64,000 nt of DNA. It comes from UBA9300 sp032260385. Lineage in GTDB: Bacteria > Bacteroidota > Bacteroidia > Bacteroidales > VadinHA17. Below the pieces are notes generated by a model. That model had not been told where the DNA came from, made no database searches, and was given only the letters and a program-made list of their open reading frames with translations. Positions within the stretch are counted from its first letter, which is position 1. Every line of letters starts with the position of its first letter. Of this stretch, positions 36,697 to 44,716 are shown one piece after another. The translations under genes and the position numbers were made by a program. The stretch is from positions 62,001-126,000 of the forward strand of contig JAVVEL010000002.1 of assembly GCA_032260385.1 (NCBI GenBank). The letters run 5' to 3'.

Positions 36697-36825
36697 ATAA
36701 AAGAGCAGAAGATCACCTATTAAATATTACTGTTTAACAATACATGTTAATATGGGGGCTTCTGAATTTCAGGAGTTCAGGGCTTGTTGAACCGGATACC
36801 AGGTATTCAGGGCAGTCCTCGCATA

Positions 36826-36837
36826 CCGGGTACCCGG
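36826..36837. repeat. 12-bp palindrome in a GC-rich spacer
   Basis: CCGGGTACCCGG, perfect over 12 bp, flanked by related fragments (accggatacc, ggaatac, cccggttta) within 36789-36860. It lies downstream of the EFR1 gene and upstream of the M14 pair. It has no T-run; it may be a small dispersed repeat or an extragenic palindrome. Confidence 0.5.
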
Positions 36838-36859
36838 AATACTCGCCCTGCCCGGTTTA

Positions 36860-37906
36860 TCATTCGTAACTCCTGTACCTTCTCCAGAACCTGTAGCTGG
36901 TAAGTGATGTATATGTAAATAGGCGGCTAAACAGTTTATATCTTAAAAGAAAGTGTAATAGATTGTATCCTAGGAAAATAGTAATAAGACCGCTTAACAG
37001 GATGATAATATCAATGATCAGTCTAAGATGATCATGATAAAAATTCTGTGAAATGATACTCAGTACAACAAGTAGCTTTGCAATTGCCACCGGGATAACA
37101 GAAAAGGCAAGCCACCATAGCAGTATGGTAAAGCCGTGAGCTGTTTCGACAGCTTTTTCAGGACAATGATTCATACACCTCATGCAGTTTTCGCAGCTGA
37201 AAGTCCAGAATGGCCGTCCATCTTTGGTTTTTATGGCCTGAACCGGACATTTCTTATAACAGAGTCCGCAATCAGTGCATTTCGAACTGGCGTAAAATGT
37301 TTTGGCCAGGGCAAAGCGACCGTAGAGGTAATAACCTGCAGATATGGGTGATATGGCAAGGTCGAGAGGTAGGCTTAAGAGACCCCTGGGCACATATTGT
37401 CTGTCAAGAATTTTACCCGCAAACCTTAGTGTAATCTTTCTGCATCTTTCATGTATAGAATCTACAACTTTCTGCCTCAGACCCGGATGAAGGGAAATCC
37501 AGTTTGACGGCATATCAATAGGCCTGTATGCCCTTATCCTGTATCCTTTCATTCTCATTATCAGGGCTGGTAAAACCAAAGCAAGACCGCTAAGTCCGGG
37601 AGTGAATATTTTCCAAATCTTCATTCCTGCCCGAGTATTTAGCAGAAAGATGTCACAACTTCCGCTGGGGAATTTCCTGATAAACTTAACTACTGCCGGT
37701 GGGGCATTGAATCCATGAGTGGGAAATGAAAATCCAATAAGTGTACTGTCTTTCAGCAAATCTTTCGATGGGTATTGTGATTTCGAGAGGTCAAATAAAT
37801 CAGACTGTATACCGGCGTTGGTGGCATAAGCGCTTATCCATTCTGCTGCTCTCCTGGCATTACCTGTACCCGAGAACCAAAAAATCAGTAATTTATCATA
37901 TCTCAT
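36860..37906 (-). CDS. EFR1-type flavodoxin/ferredoxin membrane protein
   Basis: 348 residues. The N-terminus is flavodoxin-like with an FMN phosphate loop (FWFSGTGNARRAAEW, about 9-23) and THGFNAPP. The middle carries two 4Fe-4S clusters: Cys210, 213, 216 and 220 (CTDCGLCYKKCP) and Cys238, 241, 244 and 248 (CENCMRCMNHCP). Two C-terminal hydrophobic segments (about 260-318) suggest membrane attachment. EFR1 proteins move electrons but their partners are not known. It is monocistronic and divergent from the ANK-like gene. Confidence 0.85.
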   Translation of the reverse strand: MRYDKLLIFWFSGTGNARRAAEWISAYATNAGIQSDLFDLSKSQYPSKDLLKDSTLIGFSFPTHGFNAPPAVVKFIRKFPSGSCDIFLLNTRAGMKIWKIFTPGLSGLALVLPALIMRMKGYRIRAYRPIDMPSNWISLHPGLRQKVVDSIHERCRKITLRFAGKILDRQYVPRGLLSLPLDLAISPISAGYYLYGRFALAKTFYASSKCTDCGLCYKKCPVQAIKTKDGRPFWTFSCENCMRCMNHCPEKAVETAHGFTILLWWLAFSVIPVAIAKLLVVLSIISQNFYHDHLRLIIDIIILLSGLITIFLGYNLLHFLLRYKLFSRLFTYTSLTSYRFWRRYRSYE

Positions 37907-38024
37907 TTCTTATCCAGGATCAGCTTCATTTTTGTTTTCAAGATAGGAATAAAGAATAATATTTTATAAACTCCCACAAAATCTTAAACATTGGTGATAA
38001 ATCATTCGTAACTTATAATTTCAG

Positions 38025-38032
38025 TATCTTTG
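38025..38032 (+). promoter_or_regulatory. -7 box for the ANK/MATE-like gene
   Basis: TATCTTTG, 20 bp before the GTG start at 38052; it makes a start upstream of that GTG unlikely. Confidence 0.55.
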
Positions 38033-38051
38033 CGCCTTAATATTAAGGACG

Positions 38052-39398
38052 GTGAGAATTACGGAGCACTTGACGTACAGGAAGATCTTCCGCTTCTGGG
38101 GGCCCCTGGCACTTACATGGCTTATGATGGCCACCGAACAGCCATTTCTCGTATCCGTAATAGCGAGGCTGCCTGATGCCAAGTTTAATCTGGCAGCCTT
38201 TGGTATTGCTTTTGCTTTTGCATTGATAGTAGAGGCTCCTGTGATAATGCTTATGAGTGCATCAACGGCACTGGTGACGGACAGGGACTCATACAGAAAA
38301 ATGAAGCGTTTTACTGATATTCTCAATATTTCTGTGGTTGGTGTACAGCTGATCTTGCTTATTCCTCCGGTTTTTAACTTTATTGTTCAGGACCTGATGG
38401 GCGTCCCGCAAAATGTTGCTCGCCTAACCTACATAGCACTTATATTACTAATATTATGGGCACCTGCAATCGGATACAGGAGGTTTTACCAGGGTATCCT
38501 TATAAGGAACAATTTAACACGCAGGGTGACTTACGGAACCCTGGTAAGGCTTTCTATGATTGCCCTGGTAGGGTTTGGCCTTTATATCTCAGGAATAGAA
38601 GGTGCCTACGTTGGTGCCGCAACACTGTCCATAGCAGTTTTTGCCGAGGCCATAGCGTCCTGGCTCATGGCAAGAAACACTGTGAGAAGAATAATTACTG
38701 ATGGCGACTTACACATACAGGATCCAGATGGATATAATAACGGTGAAAAAATAGGCTACAGGTTTATAGCCAGATTCTACACACCCCTTGCCCTGACATC
38801 TTTATTATCACTTGGCGTAAATCCTTTTGTGACATTTTTCCTTGGAAGAAGCCAGATGGCTATTGAATCTCTTGCGGTGCTTCCTGTGGTAAATTCACTT
38901 GTTTTTATTTTCAGGAGCATGGGGCTCTCATTCCAGGAAGTTCTCATAGCCCTTGTTGGTGACCGGAAACAGAACTATCCACGGCTTCGCAATTTTGCCA
39001 TAATTCTTGGTGCTGCCGTTACCCTCATCCTTGGTATTATAGCATTCTCACCACTCGCCAATGTCTGGTTTGTCAGGGTGTCCGGGCTTACAAATGATCT
39101 TGCAGACCTTGCTTACACCCCACTGAAGATAATGCTGTTATTGCCTGCTTTATCCGTTCTTCTTTCGTTTCAAAGATCAACCCTGGTTGTGGCAAGTACC
39201 ACAAGGCCCATATCTGTCGCCACCGGTATAGAACTGCTCACTATTGTCCTGTCACTTCTGATATGTATCGCTTACTTCAATATGGTAGGTGTAATGGCAG
39301 CTGCAATTGCCTATATAATCGGTAAAAGTGCCTCCAATATCTATCTTGCACCCAGGCAGGTAACTGCAGTGCACAGGTGGAAAGTCCGGCACCACTAG
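38052..39398 (+). CDS. MATE/ANK-like polytopic membrane transporter
   Basis: 448 residues with about 12 predicted helices, beginning LTYRKIFRFWGPLALTWLMMATEQPFL. This region and the ARLPDAKFNLAAFGIAFAFALIVEAPVIM block resemble bacterial relatives of the progressive ankylosis (ANK) transporter, within the MOP superfamily that also holds MATE. The start is a GTG 20 bp after a TATCTTTG box. It is not close to the MATE protein at 1.3 kb. The substrate cannot be assigned; eukaryotic ANK exports phosphate compounds, ATP or citrate. Alternative: an atypical MATE. Confidence 0.65.
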   Translation: MRITEHLTYRKIFRFWGPLALTWLMMATEQPFLVSVIARLPDAKFNLAAFGIAFAFALIVEAPVIMLMSASTALVTDRDSYRKMKRFTDILNISVVGVQLILLIPPVFNFIVQDLMGVPQNVARLTYIALILLILWAPAIGYRRFYQGILIRNNLTRRVTYGTLVRLSMIALVGFGLYISGIEGAYVGAATLSIAVFAEAIASWLMARNTVRRIITDGDLHIQDPDGYNNGEKIGYRFIARFYTPLALTSLLSLGVNPFVTFFLGRSQMAIESLAVLPVVNSLVFIFRSMGLSFQEVLIALVGDRKQNYPRLRNFAIILGAAVTLILGIIAFSPLANVWFVRVSGLTNDLADLAYTPLKIMLLLPALSVLLSFQRSTLVVASTTRPISVATGIELLTIVLSLLICIAYFNMVGVMAAAIAYIIGKSASNIYLAPRQVTAVHRWKVRHH

Positions 39399-39481
39399 TC
39401 GCGAGTTTACACATATCTGTTTTTCAGCATACCTTATCCCTAATGGTTAAAGAGTTATTTCAATTTTAATTCTTATATCAA

Positions 39482-39489
39482 TATCTTTG
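39482..39489 (+). promoter_or_regulatory. -7 box for the GH36-like gene
   Basis: TATCTTTG, 62 bp before the ATG at 39552, with a TTTC 20 bp upstream in place of the -33 TTTG. Confidence 0.55.
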
Positions 39490-39551
39490 GTATATTAATT
39501 TAGCAGGATAGCCATCCATATAGTTTTTCCATCAGGAGAAAATACAGGATC

Positions 39552-41621
39552 ATGAGATACATTCTTACTTTCTTTTTTTTCTTGCTGTTTTGCCATATCC
39601 CTATAAGTAGTCAGCAGGCTCCTCCAAATTTGCCGGCCATGGTATATATTGATGACAGCCAGATACGTATTACCTATAACGGAGCAGATATTTTCACAGG
39701 CACTATAGACTCCCGGCATGAGGTGAAACATATTTCAACTTCATATATTAATAATGGAAAGGTCACCCAGGTTGTGATGTTTCAGGGCCAGGACATGATT
39801 ATCACCGGAAAGATAGAGGGAAGTGATGAGTCATTTCCCTGTGAGTCTGAAAGGCGCAGTTCATTTGAATATGATCTGGTCAGGCACAGTACAGGTTTAA
39901 GCCATAGTTTATTGAACAGGGCCGTGTATGACCGTAAATATGACTGGGTACTTTCAGTGGATGAGCAGGGTTCCAGGGTAAGGATTATTCCCTCTCCGGA
40001 AAATACTTTTTACGTCGAAATTGAAGGCAACGAGATCTGTTTAAGATTCAGGCCGCTATACTATCAGAAACACCGGGGACTTGCATATTTCAGGCCCTGG
40101 GAATACAGGATGCCGGAAAAACCGGTTGTAGGGTGGTGCTCATGGTTTGCTTTCTGGAACCGTGTAACTGAGGATGATATACGGAGGACAGCAGACGTGC
40201 TGGCCGAGAAGCTGGTGCCTTATGGCCTTGAATACCTGCAAATTGATGATGGTTACCAGAGAGAGCCCGGTGGTACACCCGAATCGTGGCTCATACCAAA
40301 CGAGAAATTCCCGGGCGGTATGAAAAAACTGGCTGAATATATCAGGGATAAAAAGATGATACCCGGGATCTGGACCTATATGAATTTTCACGACAGGGAA
40401 GAGGCTGAGTCAAACAGCTCCTTGTTCGTGAGCGATAAAAATGGTAACCTTGCAACGGGCAGGTGGATTGAGTATATCCTTGACGGGTCAAATCAGGAAG
40501 CAATAAGTAAATATATTCGTCCTACATATGACGGTTTTGAGGATATGGGATGGGAATACTACAAGGTTGACGGCTTGCGACATCTGAGATATGATGGTTA
40601 TAACAGTTACCCTGAATATTTCAGTGTAAAAAGTGAATCCAGGACTGAAGCTTTTCGAAAAGTCCTGGAAGCCGTGCGGGAAGAAATAGGACCAGATAAT
40701 TATATTCTTGCGTGTTGGGGTCTTCGTCCTGAACTGGCAGGAATAGTAGATGCCTGCCGGATAGGAACTGACGGTTACGGACTTGGCGGATTGTCCCAGT
40801 ACAATTCTTTCAATAATGTTGTTTGGCTTAATGATCCTGACCATATAGAGGCATTCGGGGACTATGCCTACAGGGATTGTATGGCCACCTCACTCACAGG
40901 CTCCTTATATATGATCACTGATAAGCCTGAAGACTATGAAACAGGTAACATTGAACCTGTTATACGTACCATACCCGTAATGCATACCATGCCGGGGCAG
41001 ATCTACGATGTTGACCCCAGCCGGTCGATGTACCTTGACAGGGTCGATACTGAAACATCAGGAAGCGGTGAACGGATATTTGATGCCAGCCGTACATCCT
41101 TCAATGATCTTTTTCTCCTGGAAATTAATGAGGCTTATGAAAACTGGGTCTTGCTGGGGCGGACCGGTGAGAGAGTGGAATATATTGAATTTGAACGACT
41201 TGGCCTGGATCCCTCAAAAGAATATATTGTTTTTAGCTTCTGGGACAAAAAATTCATTGGAAACTTTAACAAGGGTTTTCTAGCCGGTGACATAGATACC
41301 ACGTACAATTGTCAGCTTTTCTGTATTCGTGAGAAAAAATCTCACCCCCAGCTGCTAGCAACTAACAGGCATATATCATGTGGTGCACTTGAGATCGCAG
41401 GTTTAGACTGGGAAAACCTTAGCCTTTCTGGTGAAAGTGATCTGGTGGCAGGTGATGACTACATTCTTTATCTTACCGAGCCTGGAGATTATAAGCTTCA
41501 GGAAATACGAATTGATGGGGAACTGACTCCCCTTACATATCTCAAAAACGGGCTTCGTGAAGTTCATCTTAAAAGTACTATCACGGGAAAGATTGAATGG
41601 GAGGTCATCTATGGATTATGA
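39552..41621 (+). CDS. Secreted GH36/GH27-like (clan GH-D) glycosidase
   Basis: 689 residues with a signal peptide (about 1-20, ISSQQ). An N-terminal beta-sandwich (about 25-185) leads to a TIM barrel: GWCSWFAFW (194-202), YLQIDDGYQ (228-236) and the nucleophile in YYKVDGL (Asp340). The likely acid/base Asp407 is in ACRIGTD. A C-terminal all-beta domain starts near residue 560. Clan GH-D enzymes are mostly alpha-galactosidases, but the N-acetylgalactosaminidase and related branches share the motifs, so the exact sugar is not known. It is monocistronic with its own promoter. Confidence 0.85.
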   Translation: MRYILTFFFFLLFCHIPISSQQAPPNLPAMVYIDDSQIRITYNGADIFTGTIDSRHEVKHISTSYINNGKVTQVVMFQGQDMIITGKIEGSDESFPCESERRSSFEYDLVRHSTGLSHSLLNRAVYDRKYDWVLSVDEQGSRVRIIPSPENTFYVEIEGNEICLRFRPLYYQKHRGLAYFRPWEYRMPEKPVVGWCSWFAFWNRVTEDDIRRTADVLAEKLVPYGLEYLQIDDGYQREPGGTPESWLIPNEKFPGGMKKLAEYIRDKKMIPGIWTYMNFHDREEAESNSSLFVSDKNGNLATGRWIEYILDGSNQEAISKYIRPTYDGFEDMGWEYYKVDGLRHLRYDGYNSYPEYFSVKSESRTEAFRKVLEAVREEIGPDNYILACWGLRPELAGIVDACRIGTDGYGLGGLSQYNSFNNVVWLNDPDHIEAFGDYAYRDCMATSLTGSLYMITDKPEDYETGNIEPVIRTIPVMHTMPGQIYDVDPSRSMYLDRVDTETSGSGERIFDASRTSFNDLFLLEINEAYENWVLLGRTGERVEYIEFERLGLDPSKEYIVFSFWDKKFIGNFNKGFLAGDIDTTYNCQLFCIREKKSHPQLLATNRHISCGALEIAGLDWENLSLSGESDLVAGDDYILYLTEPGDYKLQEIRIDGELTPLTYLKNGLREVHLKSTITGKIEWEVIYGL

Positions 41622-41687
41622 AAAAGATGCCTGCATTGAAATAAGGAAGAGAAACGAGAAATATACAGGATAAAACAGCAAAAAAAA

Positions 41688-41731
41688 TTTGTTTTGTATG
41701 TTATTTATTTCTAACATTGTGTTAGAAATAA
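41688..41731 (+). promoter_or_regulatory. Promoter and palindromic operator of the membrane protein/XRE pair
   Basis: A perfect 12-bp inverted repeat, TTATTTCTAACA-ttg-TGTTAGAAATAA (41705-41731). A TTTG (41688-41691) lies 20 bp before a near -7 box, TAACATTG (41712-41719), which falls inside the palindrome. A dimeric regulator bound here would block polymerase. The ATG follows at 41749, and the second gene of the pair encodes an XRE protein, the natural candidate. Confidence 0.65.
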
Positions 41732-41748
41732 TTAACATATATTACATT

Positions 41749-42147
41749 ATGAAACGTTCAATAATTGTATTTATCGTTGCAGCCCTCGTTTTACTGTCAA
41801 CCGGCCTGTGGTTTTTTACTTCCTACACGGATTTTAATGCAATGGATGTGTTGCACTACGCTATAATCATAATTCTTGTTGCCTTTGCATTTTTCGTTGG
41901 AATACAGAGGCTCAGGAATGCCAGGCGAGGCGAACCGACAGAGGATGAGCTGTCAAAGAGAGTTCTTCAGAAAACGGCAGCCCTCTCATATTATATATCC
42001 CTCTACATTTGGGTATTTATAATATTTATAAAGGACAGGATTGAATTTGATACAGAGCAGTTGCTTGGGACCGGGATTCTGGCAATGGCCATCACATTTG
42101 CATTAATATGGTTGGTGCTTAATTTCAGAGGGATAAAGAATGACTAA
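41749..42147 (+). CDS. Small four-helix membrane protein paired with an XRE regulator
   Basis: 132 residues from the ATG at 41749; the longer frame starts in the operator. Four hydrophobic segments (about 4-23, 35-54, 78-95, 105-125) surround a charged loop (RLRNARRGEPTEDELSKR). It resembles the DUF2178-type membrane proteins that travel with small helix-turn-helix regulators. Function is unknown. It overlaps the XRE gene by 8 bp, so the two are translationally coupled. Confidence 0.8.
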   Translation: MKRSIIVFIVAALVLLSTGLWFFTSYTDFNAMDVLHYAIIIILVAFAFFVGIQRLRNARRGEPTEDELSKRVLQKTAALSYYISLYIWVFIIFIKDRIEFDTEQLLGTGILAMAITFALIWLVLNFRGIKND

Positions 42148-42331
42148 CAGGATAAAAGAATTCAGGGCACGTGATAACCTGACACAGGAGGAACTTGCAA
42201 GGAAAGTCAATGTCAGGAGGGAAACCATAGTATTTCTTGAGAAGAACAGGTATAATCCCTCATTGAAACTTGCGCATGATCTGGCCACTGTTTTTTCGGT
42301 GGCTATTGAAGAACTTTTTATATTTGATTAA
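42140..42331 (+). CDS. Small XRE-family transcriptional regulator
   Basis: 63 residues, almost entirely one Cro/C1-type helix-turn-helix (DNLTQEELARKVNVRRETIVFLEKNRYNPSLKL without extra domains), ending FSVAIEELFIFD. Such minimal XRE proteins bind as dimers to palindromes. It shares 8 bp with the preceding membrane protein gene and probably autoregulates the pair through the palindrome at 41705-41731. Confidence 0.9.
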   Translation: MTNRIKEFRARDNLTQEELARKVNVRRETIVFLEKNRYNPSLKLAHDLATVFSVAIEELFIFD

Positions 42332-42379
42332 TTATTGTAGTTAACCGTAAAAGGCGTAAGTCTGGAAAAGTGAGGATTA

Positions 42380-42530
42380 ATGATAATTGAGACACACAAA
42401 CTGGCCATTGTGGGAGATTTCAGCAAATATTCCGGAAAAAGTATCCGGGACTTCATTTTTGAGTGTAACAAAAACGGTCATATCAACTTTGTGAGATCAG
42501 TTTCTGAGGCATTGATTTTGTTTCCAGGCG
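42380..42530 (+). pseudogene. Fragment of a DUF4180 gene
   Basis: The first 47 or so residues of this frame (KLAIVGDFSKYSGKSIRDF, then INFVRSVSEAL) match the C-terminal half of DUF4180 proteins, which are normally about 120 residues. A stop codon lies three codons before the ATG and the XRE gene ends 48 bp upstream, so the N-terminal half is gone. The frame then runs on into the tRNA-Ser terminator and tRNA, which is not protein. No own promoter is visible. Likely a deletion remnant; a short functional peptide cannot be excluded. Confidence 0.6.
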
Positions 42531-42565
42531 CTTACTCGCTCGAGCAAGCTCGGCCCGTAAGGCCT

Positions 42566-42597
42566 AAAAACAAAAAACCATTCGCTTTTGCGAATGG
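42566..42597 (-). terminator. Rho-independent terminator of tRNA-Ser
   Basis: Minus-strand hairpin CCATTCGC-aaaa-GCGAATGG (8-bp perfect stem, 42597-42578) followed by a run of Ts broken by one G. Confidence 0.85.
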
Positions 42598-42611
42598 CTT
42601 TTATTTTGCGC

Positions 42612-42701
42612 TGGCGGAGAAAGAGGGATTCGAACCCCCGGACCGCGTAAACGGTCAACGGTTTTCAAGACCGCCGCATTCGACCACTCTGCCATTTCTC
42701 C
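42612..42701 (-). tRNA. tRNA-Ser (anticodon UGA), CCA encoded
   Basis: Minus strand, 90 nt including the 3' CCA. Acceptor stem GGAGAAA/TTTCTCC, discriminator G (42615) then CCA (42614-42612). The anticodon loop is CTTGAAA with anticodon TGA, reading UCN serine codons. There is a long variable arm (GTTGACCGTTTACGCGGTC region) as expected for a class II tRNA, and a T-arm loop TTCGAAT. A promoter directly precedes it and a hairpin terminator follows. Confidence 0.95.
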
Positions 42702-42705
42702 GCCG

Positions 42706-42734
42706 CAAAGATAGCAATTTTTTAATTTTGCAAA
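42706..42734 (-). promoter_or_regulatory. Promoter of tRNA-Ser
   Basis: Minus strand TTTG (42734-42731), 17-bp spacer, TATCTTTG (42713-42706). The mature tRNA begins at 42701, so transcription would start within a few bases of the 5' end. Confidence 0.65.
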
Positions 42735-42848
42735 ATTTACAGCCTCGGCGCGGGTGAAGAAGTGGGAGGAGTCCTGAGACTTCCAGGTCAGAATTGTTAT
42801 AAATAATGGCTAAAAAGTGCTCTGTTCATGGAAAAATGGGCATGAAAG

Positions 42849-42879
42849 TTTGCTATTCGTAGAAAAAAAAATATATTTG
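42849..42879 (+). promoter_or_regulatory. Promoter of the HU gene
   Basis: TTTG (42849-42852), exactly 19 bp, TATATTTG (42872-42879): the best promoter in the window. The 5' leader is about 40 nt. Confidence 0.75.
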
Positions 42880-42923
42880 TATTCAAATAAACAATATTTA
42901 ACTAACCATAAAAACTATTTACC

Positions 42924-43193
42924 ATGACAAAAAAGGAATTAGTAAATGCTATCGCTGATAAGGCAGGACTCTCTATTAAAGATGCAAATACAGCTCTTAA
43001 TTCATTTGTAGATGCTTTCGGTGCCGCAATGAAAAAAGGTGAAAGGATCCAGTTACCAGGTATGGGTACATTTAAGGTAGATACCAGGAGCGCAAGGGTG
43101 GTAAGGAACCCTCAGACAGGAGCTAAACTTAATGTTCCTGCCAAAAAAGTGGTGAAATTTAAAGCAGCACCAGGCCTCAGCGATAAGCTATAA
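42924..43193 (+). CDS. HU-type DNA-binding protein
   Basis: 89-residue nucleoid-associated protein that bends DNA as a dimer. It has the N-terminal helices (TKKELVNAIADKAGLSIKDA), the beta saddle (GERIQLPGMGTFKVDTR) and the HU/IHF signature arm (ARVVRNPQTGAKLNVPAKKV). It is preceded by a strong promoter and followed by a GC-rich terminator, consistent with a highly expressed single gene. Confidence 0.95.
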   Translation: MTKKELVNAIADKAGLSIKDANTALNSFVDAFGAAMKKGERIQLPGMGTFKVDTRSARVVRNPQTGAKLNVPAKKVVKFKAAPGLSDKL

Positions 43194-43213
43194 GAAATTA
43201 TTCCAGGATTGCT

Positions 43214-43240
43214 AAAGGGGGTGGACGCACCCCCTTTTTT
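43214..43240 (+). terminator. Terminator after the HU gene
   Basis: Perfect 10-bp stem AAAGGGGGTG / CACCCCCTTT with loop GACG, running into six Ts (43235-43240). Strong rho-independent form. Confidence 0.9.
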
Positions 43241-43241
43241 G

Positions 43242-43934
43242 ATGCATATGATTGAAAGGGAACTTATAGAATACCTCGAGAATTTTGTTTCTGCACGCAG
43301 GGTAAAACTTTTCGATAAAGTACTATCGGAGAGAACGAAATATATAACAGTTGTCCTTGAAGATATCTTTCAGCCTCATAATGCCAGTGCAGTTCTAAGG
43401 ACCTGCGAATGCCTTGGTATACAGGAAGTTAATATTATAGAAAACAGAAATGAATATAATGTTAATCCCGATGTTGCGCTTGGTTCAGATAAATGGCTCA
43501 CTCTTGTTGAATATAAGGGTAAAGGAAACAACACTTTCGAAGCATACGAAAATTTACGCTCCAGGGGCTACAGGATCATAGCAACATCACTACATAAAAA
43601 AAATGCTGTAAGCCTTGATAAATTCGACCTGGGGAAAGGTCCTGCGGCCCTTGTTTTCGGTGCTGAAATGCACGGGCTCAGCAAGGAGGCAGTGGAATGG
43701 GCCGACGAAGCCCTGAAAATACCAATGCATGGTTTTACGGAGAGTTATAATATTTCAGTCTCAGCAGCCATAAGTATATATGAACTGGTATCCAGGCTCA
43801 GGCAAGAAGGCCTGGCCTGGCAATTGAAAGATGAGGAAAAAACAGCACTGAAATTGGACTGGTTGCGTAAGACTATTAAAAAACCGGACTTGCTTGAAAA
43901 AAAGTTTATGCTTATGAAAAATAGAAGGGAATAA
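43242..43934 (+). CDS. TrmH-type tRNA 2'-O-methyltransferase
   Basis: SPOUT methyltransferase, most like TrmH, which methylates G18 of tRNA using S-adenosylmethionine. I start at the ATG at 43242 (230 residues); 43248 is equally possible, while the TTG at 43209 lies in the HU terminator region. Knot motifs are NASAVLRTCECLGI (motif 1), ALVFGAEMHGLS (motif 2) and IPMHGFTESYNISVSAAIS (motif 3). The C-terminal tail (LDWLRKTIKKPDLLEKKFM) fits TrmH. Since the HU terminator ends one base before the ATG, the gene relies on read-through or an unseen promoter. Confidence 0.88.
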   Translation: MHMIERELIEYLENFVSARRVKLFDKVLSERTKYITVVLEDIFQPHNASAVLRTCECLGIQEVNIIENRNEYNVNPDVALGSDKWLTLVEYKGKGNNTFEAYENLRSRGYRIIATSLHKKNAVSLDKFDLGKGPAALVFGAEMHGLSKEAVEWADEALKIPMHGFTESYNISVSAAISIYELVSRLRQEGLAWQLKDEEKTALKLDWLRKTIKKPDLLEKKFMLMKNRRE

Positions 43935-43954
43935 ATTTTTAAAGAAATTTTTTA

Positions 43955-43962
43955 TACTTTTG
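43955..43962 (+). promoter_or_regulatory. -7 box for the LytTR response regulator
   Basis: TACTTTTG, 33 bp before the ATG at 43996. No good -33 box. Confidence 0.45.
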
Positions 43963-43995
43963 AACAATAACCTGGACTGTTAGAAAAATATATTT

Positions 43996-44703
43996 ATGAA
44001 CTGCATTATCGTTGACGATGATAAACTTTCAAGAAAGGTGCTCACCGAACATGTAAAGAGATCTTCCTTTCTTACCCTGACAGGTGTATATGATAATGCA
44101 ATCGACGCCAGGAACTCACTGGCTGAAAAATCTGACATCGATCTTATCTTCCTTGACATACAAATGCCTGATATGGATGGCTTTGAATTAATTGACAGCC
44201 TCGAAAGTCCTCCTGCAGTAATAATGGTAACTGTAAATGAAGAACTGGCAGTGAAAGCTTATGACGTTGATGTTATTGACTACCTCGTAAAACCCGTAAG
44301 CTATTCACGATTTTGCAAGGCTGTTGATAAAGTGGTACGCTACCAGAATAAAAATGCCAGGGATAATGTCGGCCAGCAGGAAGTATTTATAAAAAAGGGA
44401 TCCTCACTTGTTAAACTAAAGCTTGTTAACATAGTGGTTGTGGAAGCCCTCGAAAATTACGTTGTGGTACATACCGATAAAGAAAAGTATACCATACATT
44501 TCACAATGAAGGCTATTGAACAACAGCTGCCTTCCTTGATATTCATCAGGGTCCACCGTTCATTTATTGTCAATAAGAGCAGGATTATAATGATAAAGGA
44601 TAATTCTGTTGATATAAGCGGAGATCTTGATATTACTAATGTCCCCATAGGAAAATCATACCGTGAAAATCTTCTGAAAGAGATCAACGTTATGATGAGA
44701 TAA
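43996..44703 (+). CDS. LytTR-family response regulator
   Basis: 235 residues. The receiver domain (1-120) has the acidic pocket DDD (7-9), phosphoacceptor Asp54 (LIFLDIQMPDMDG), Thr79 and Lys99 (DYLVKPV). The LytTR DNA-binding domain (about 128-233) has VEALENYVVVHT and the HRSFIVNKSRI motif. No histidine kinase lies nearby, so it is an orphan within the window. Its target is unknown; the next gene, 13 bp away, is a class III aminotransferase that may share its transcript. Confidence 0.93.
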   Translation: MNCIIVDDDKLSRKVLTEHVKRSSFLTLTGVYDNAIDARNSLAEKSDIDLIFLDIQMPDMDGFELIDSLESPPAVIMVTVNEELAVKAYDVDVIDYLVKPVSYSRFCKAVDKVVRYQNKNARDNVGQQEVFIKKGSSLVKLKLVNIVVVEALENYVVVHTDKEKYTIHFTMKAIEQQLPSLIFIRVHRSFIVNKSRIIMIKDNSVDISGDLDITNVPIGKSYRENLLKEINVMMR

Positions 44704-44716
44704 ACCCCGTGTTTAT

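Noticed and set aside
42531..42757. Remaining part of the 125-residue frame after the DUF4180 fragment
   Set aside because: It reads through the tRNA-Ser terminator and the tRNA itself on the opposite strand.
42820..42856. Sigma-54-like GGCATG...TTTGC upstream of HU
   Set aside because: The spacing between GG and GC is 11 rather than 10, and a perfect TTTG-N19-TATATTTG promoter explains the gene.
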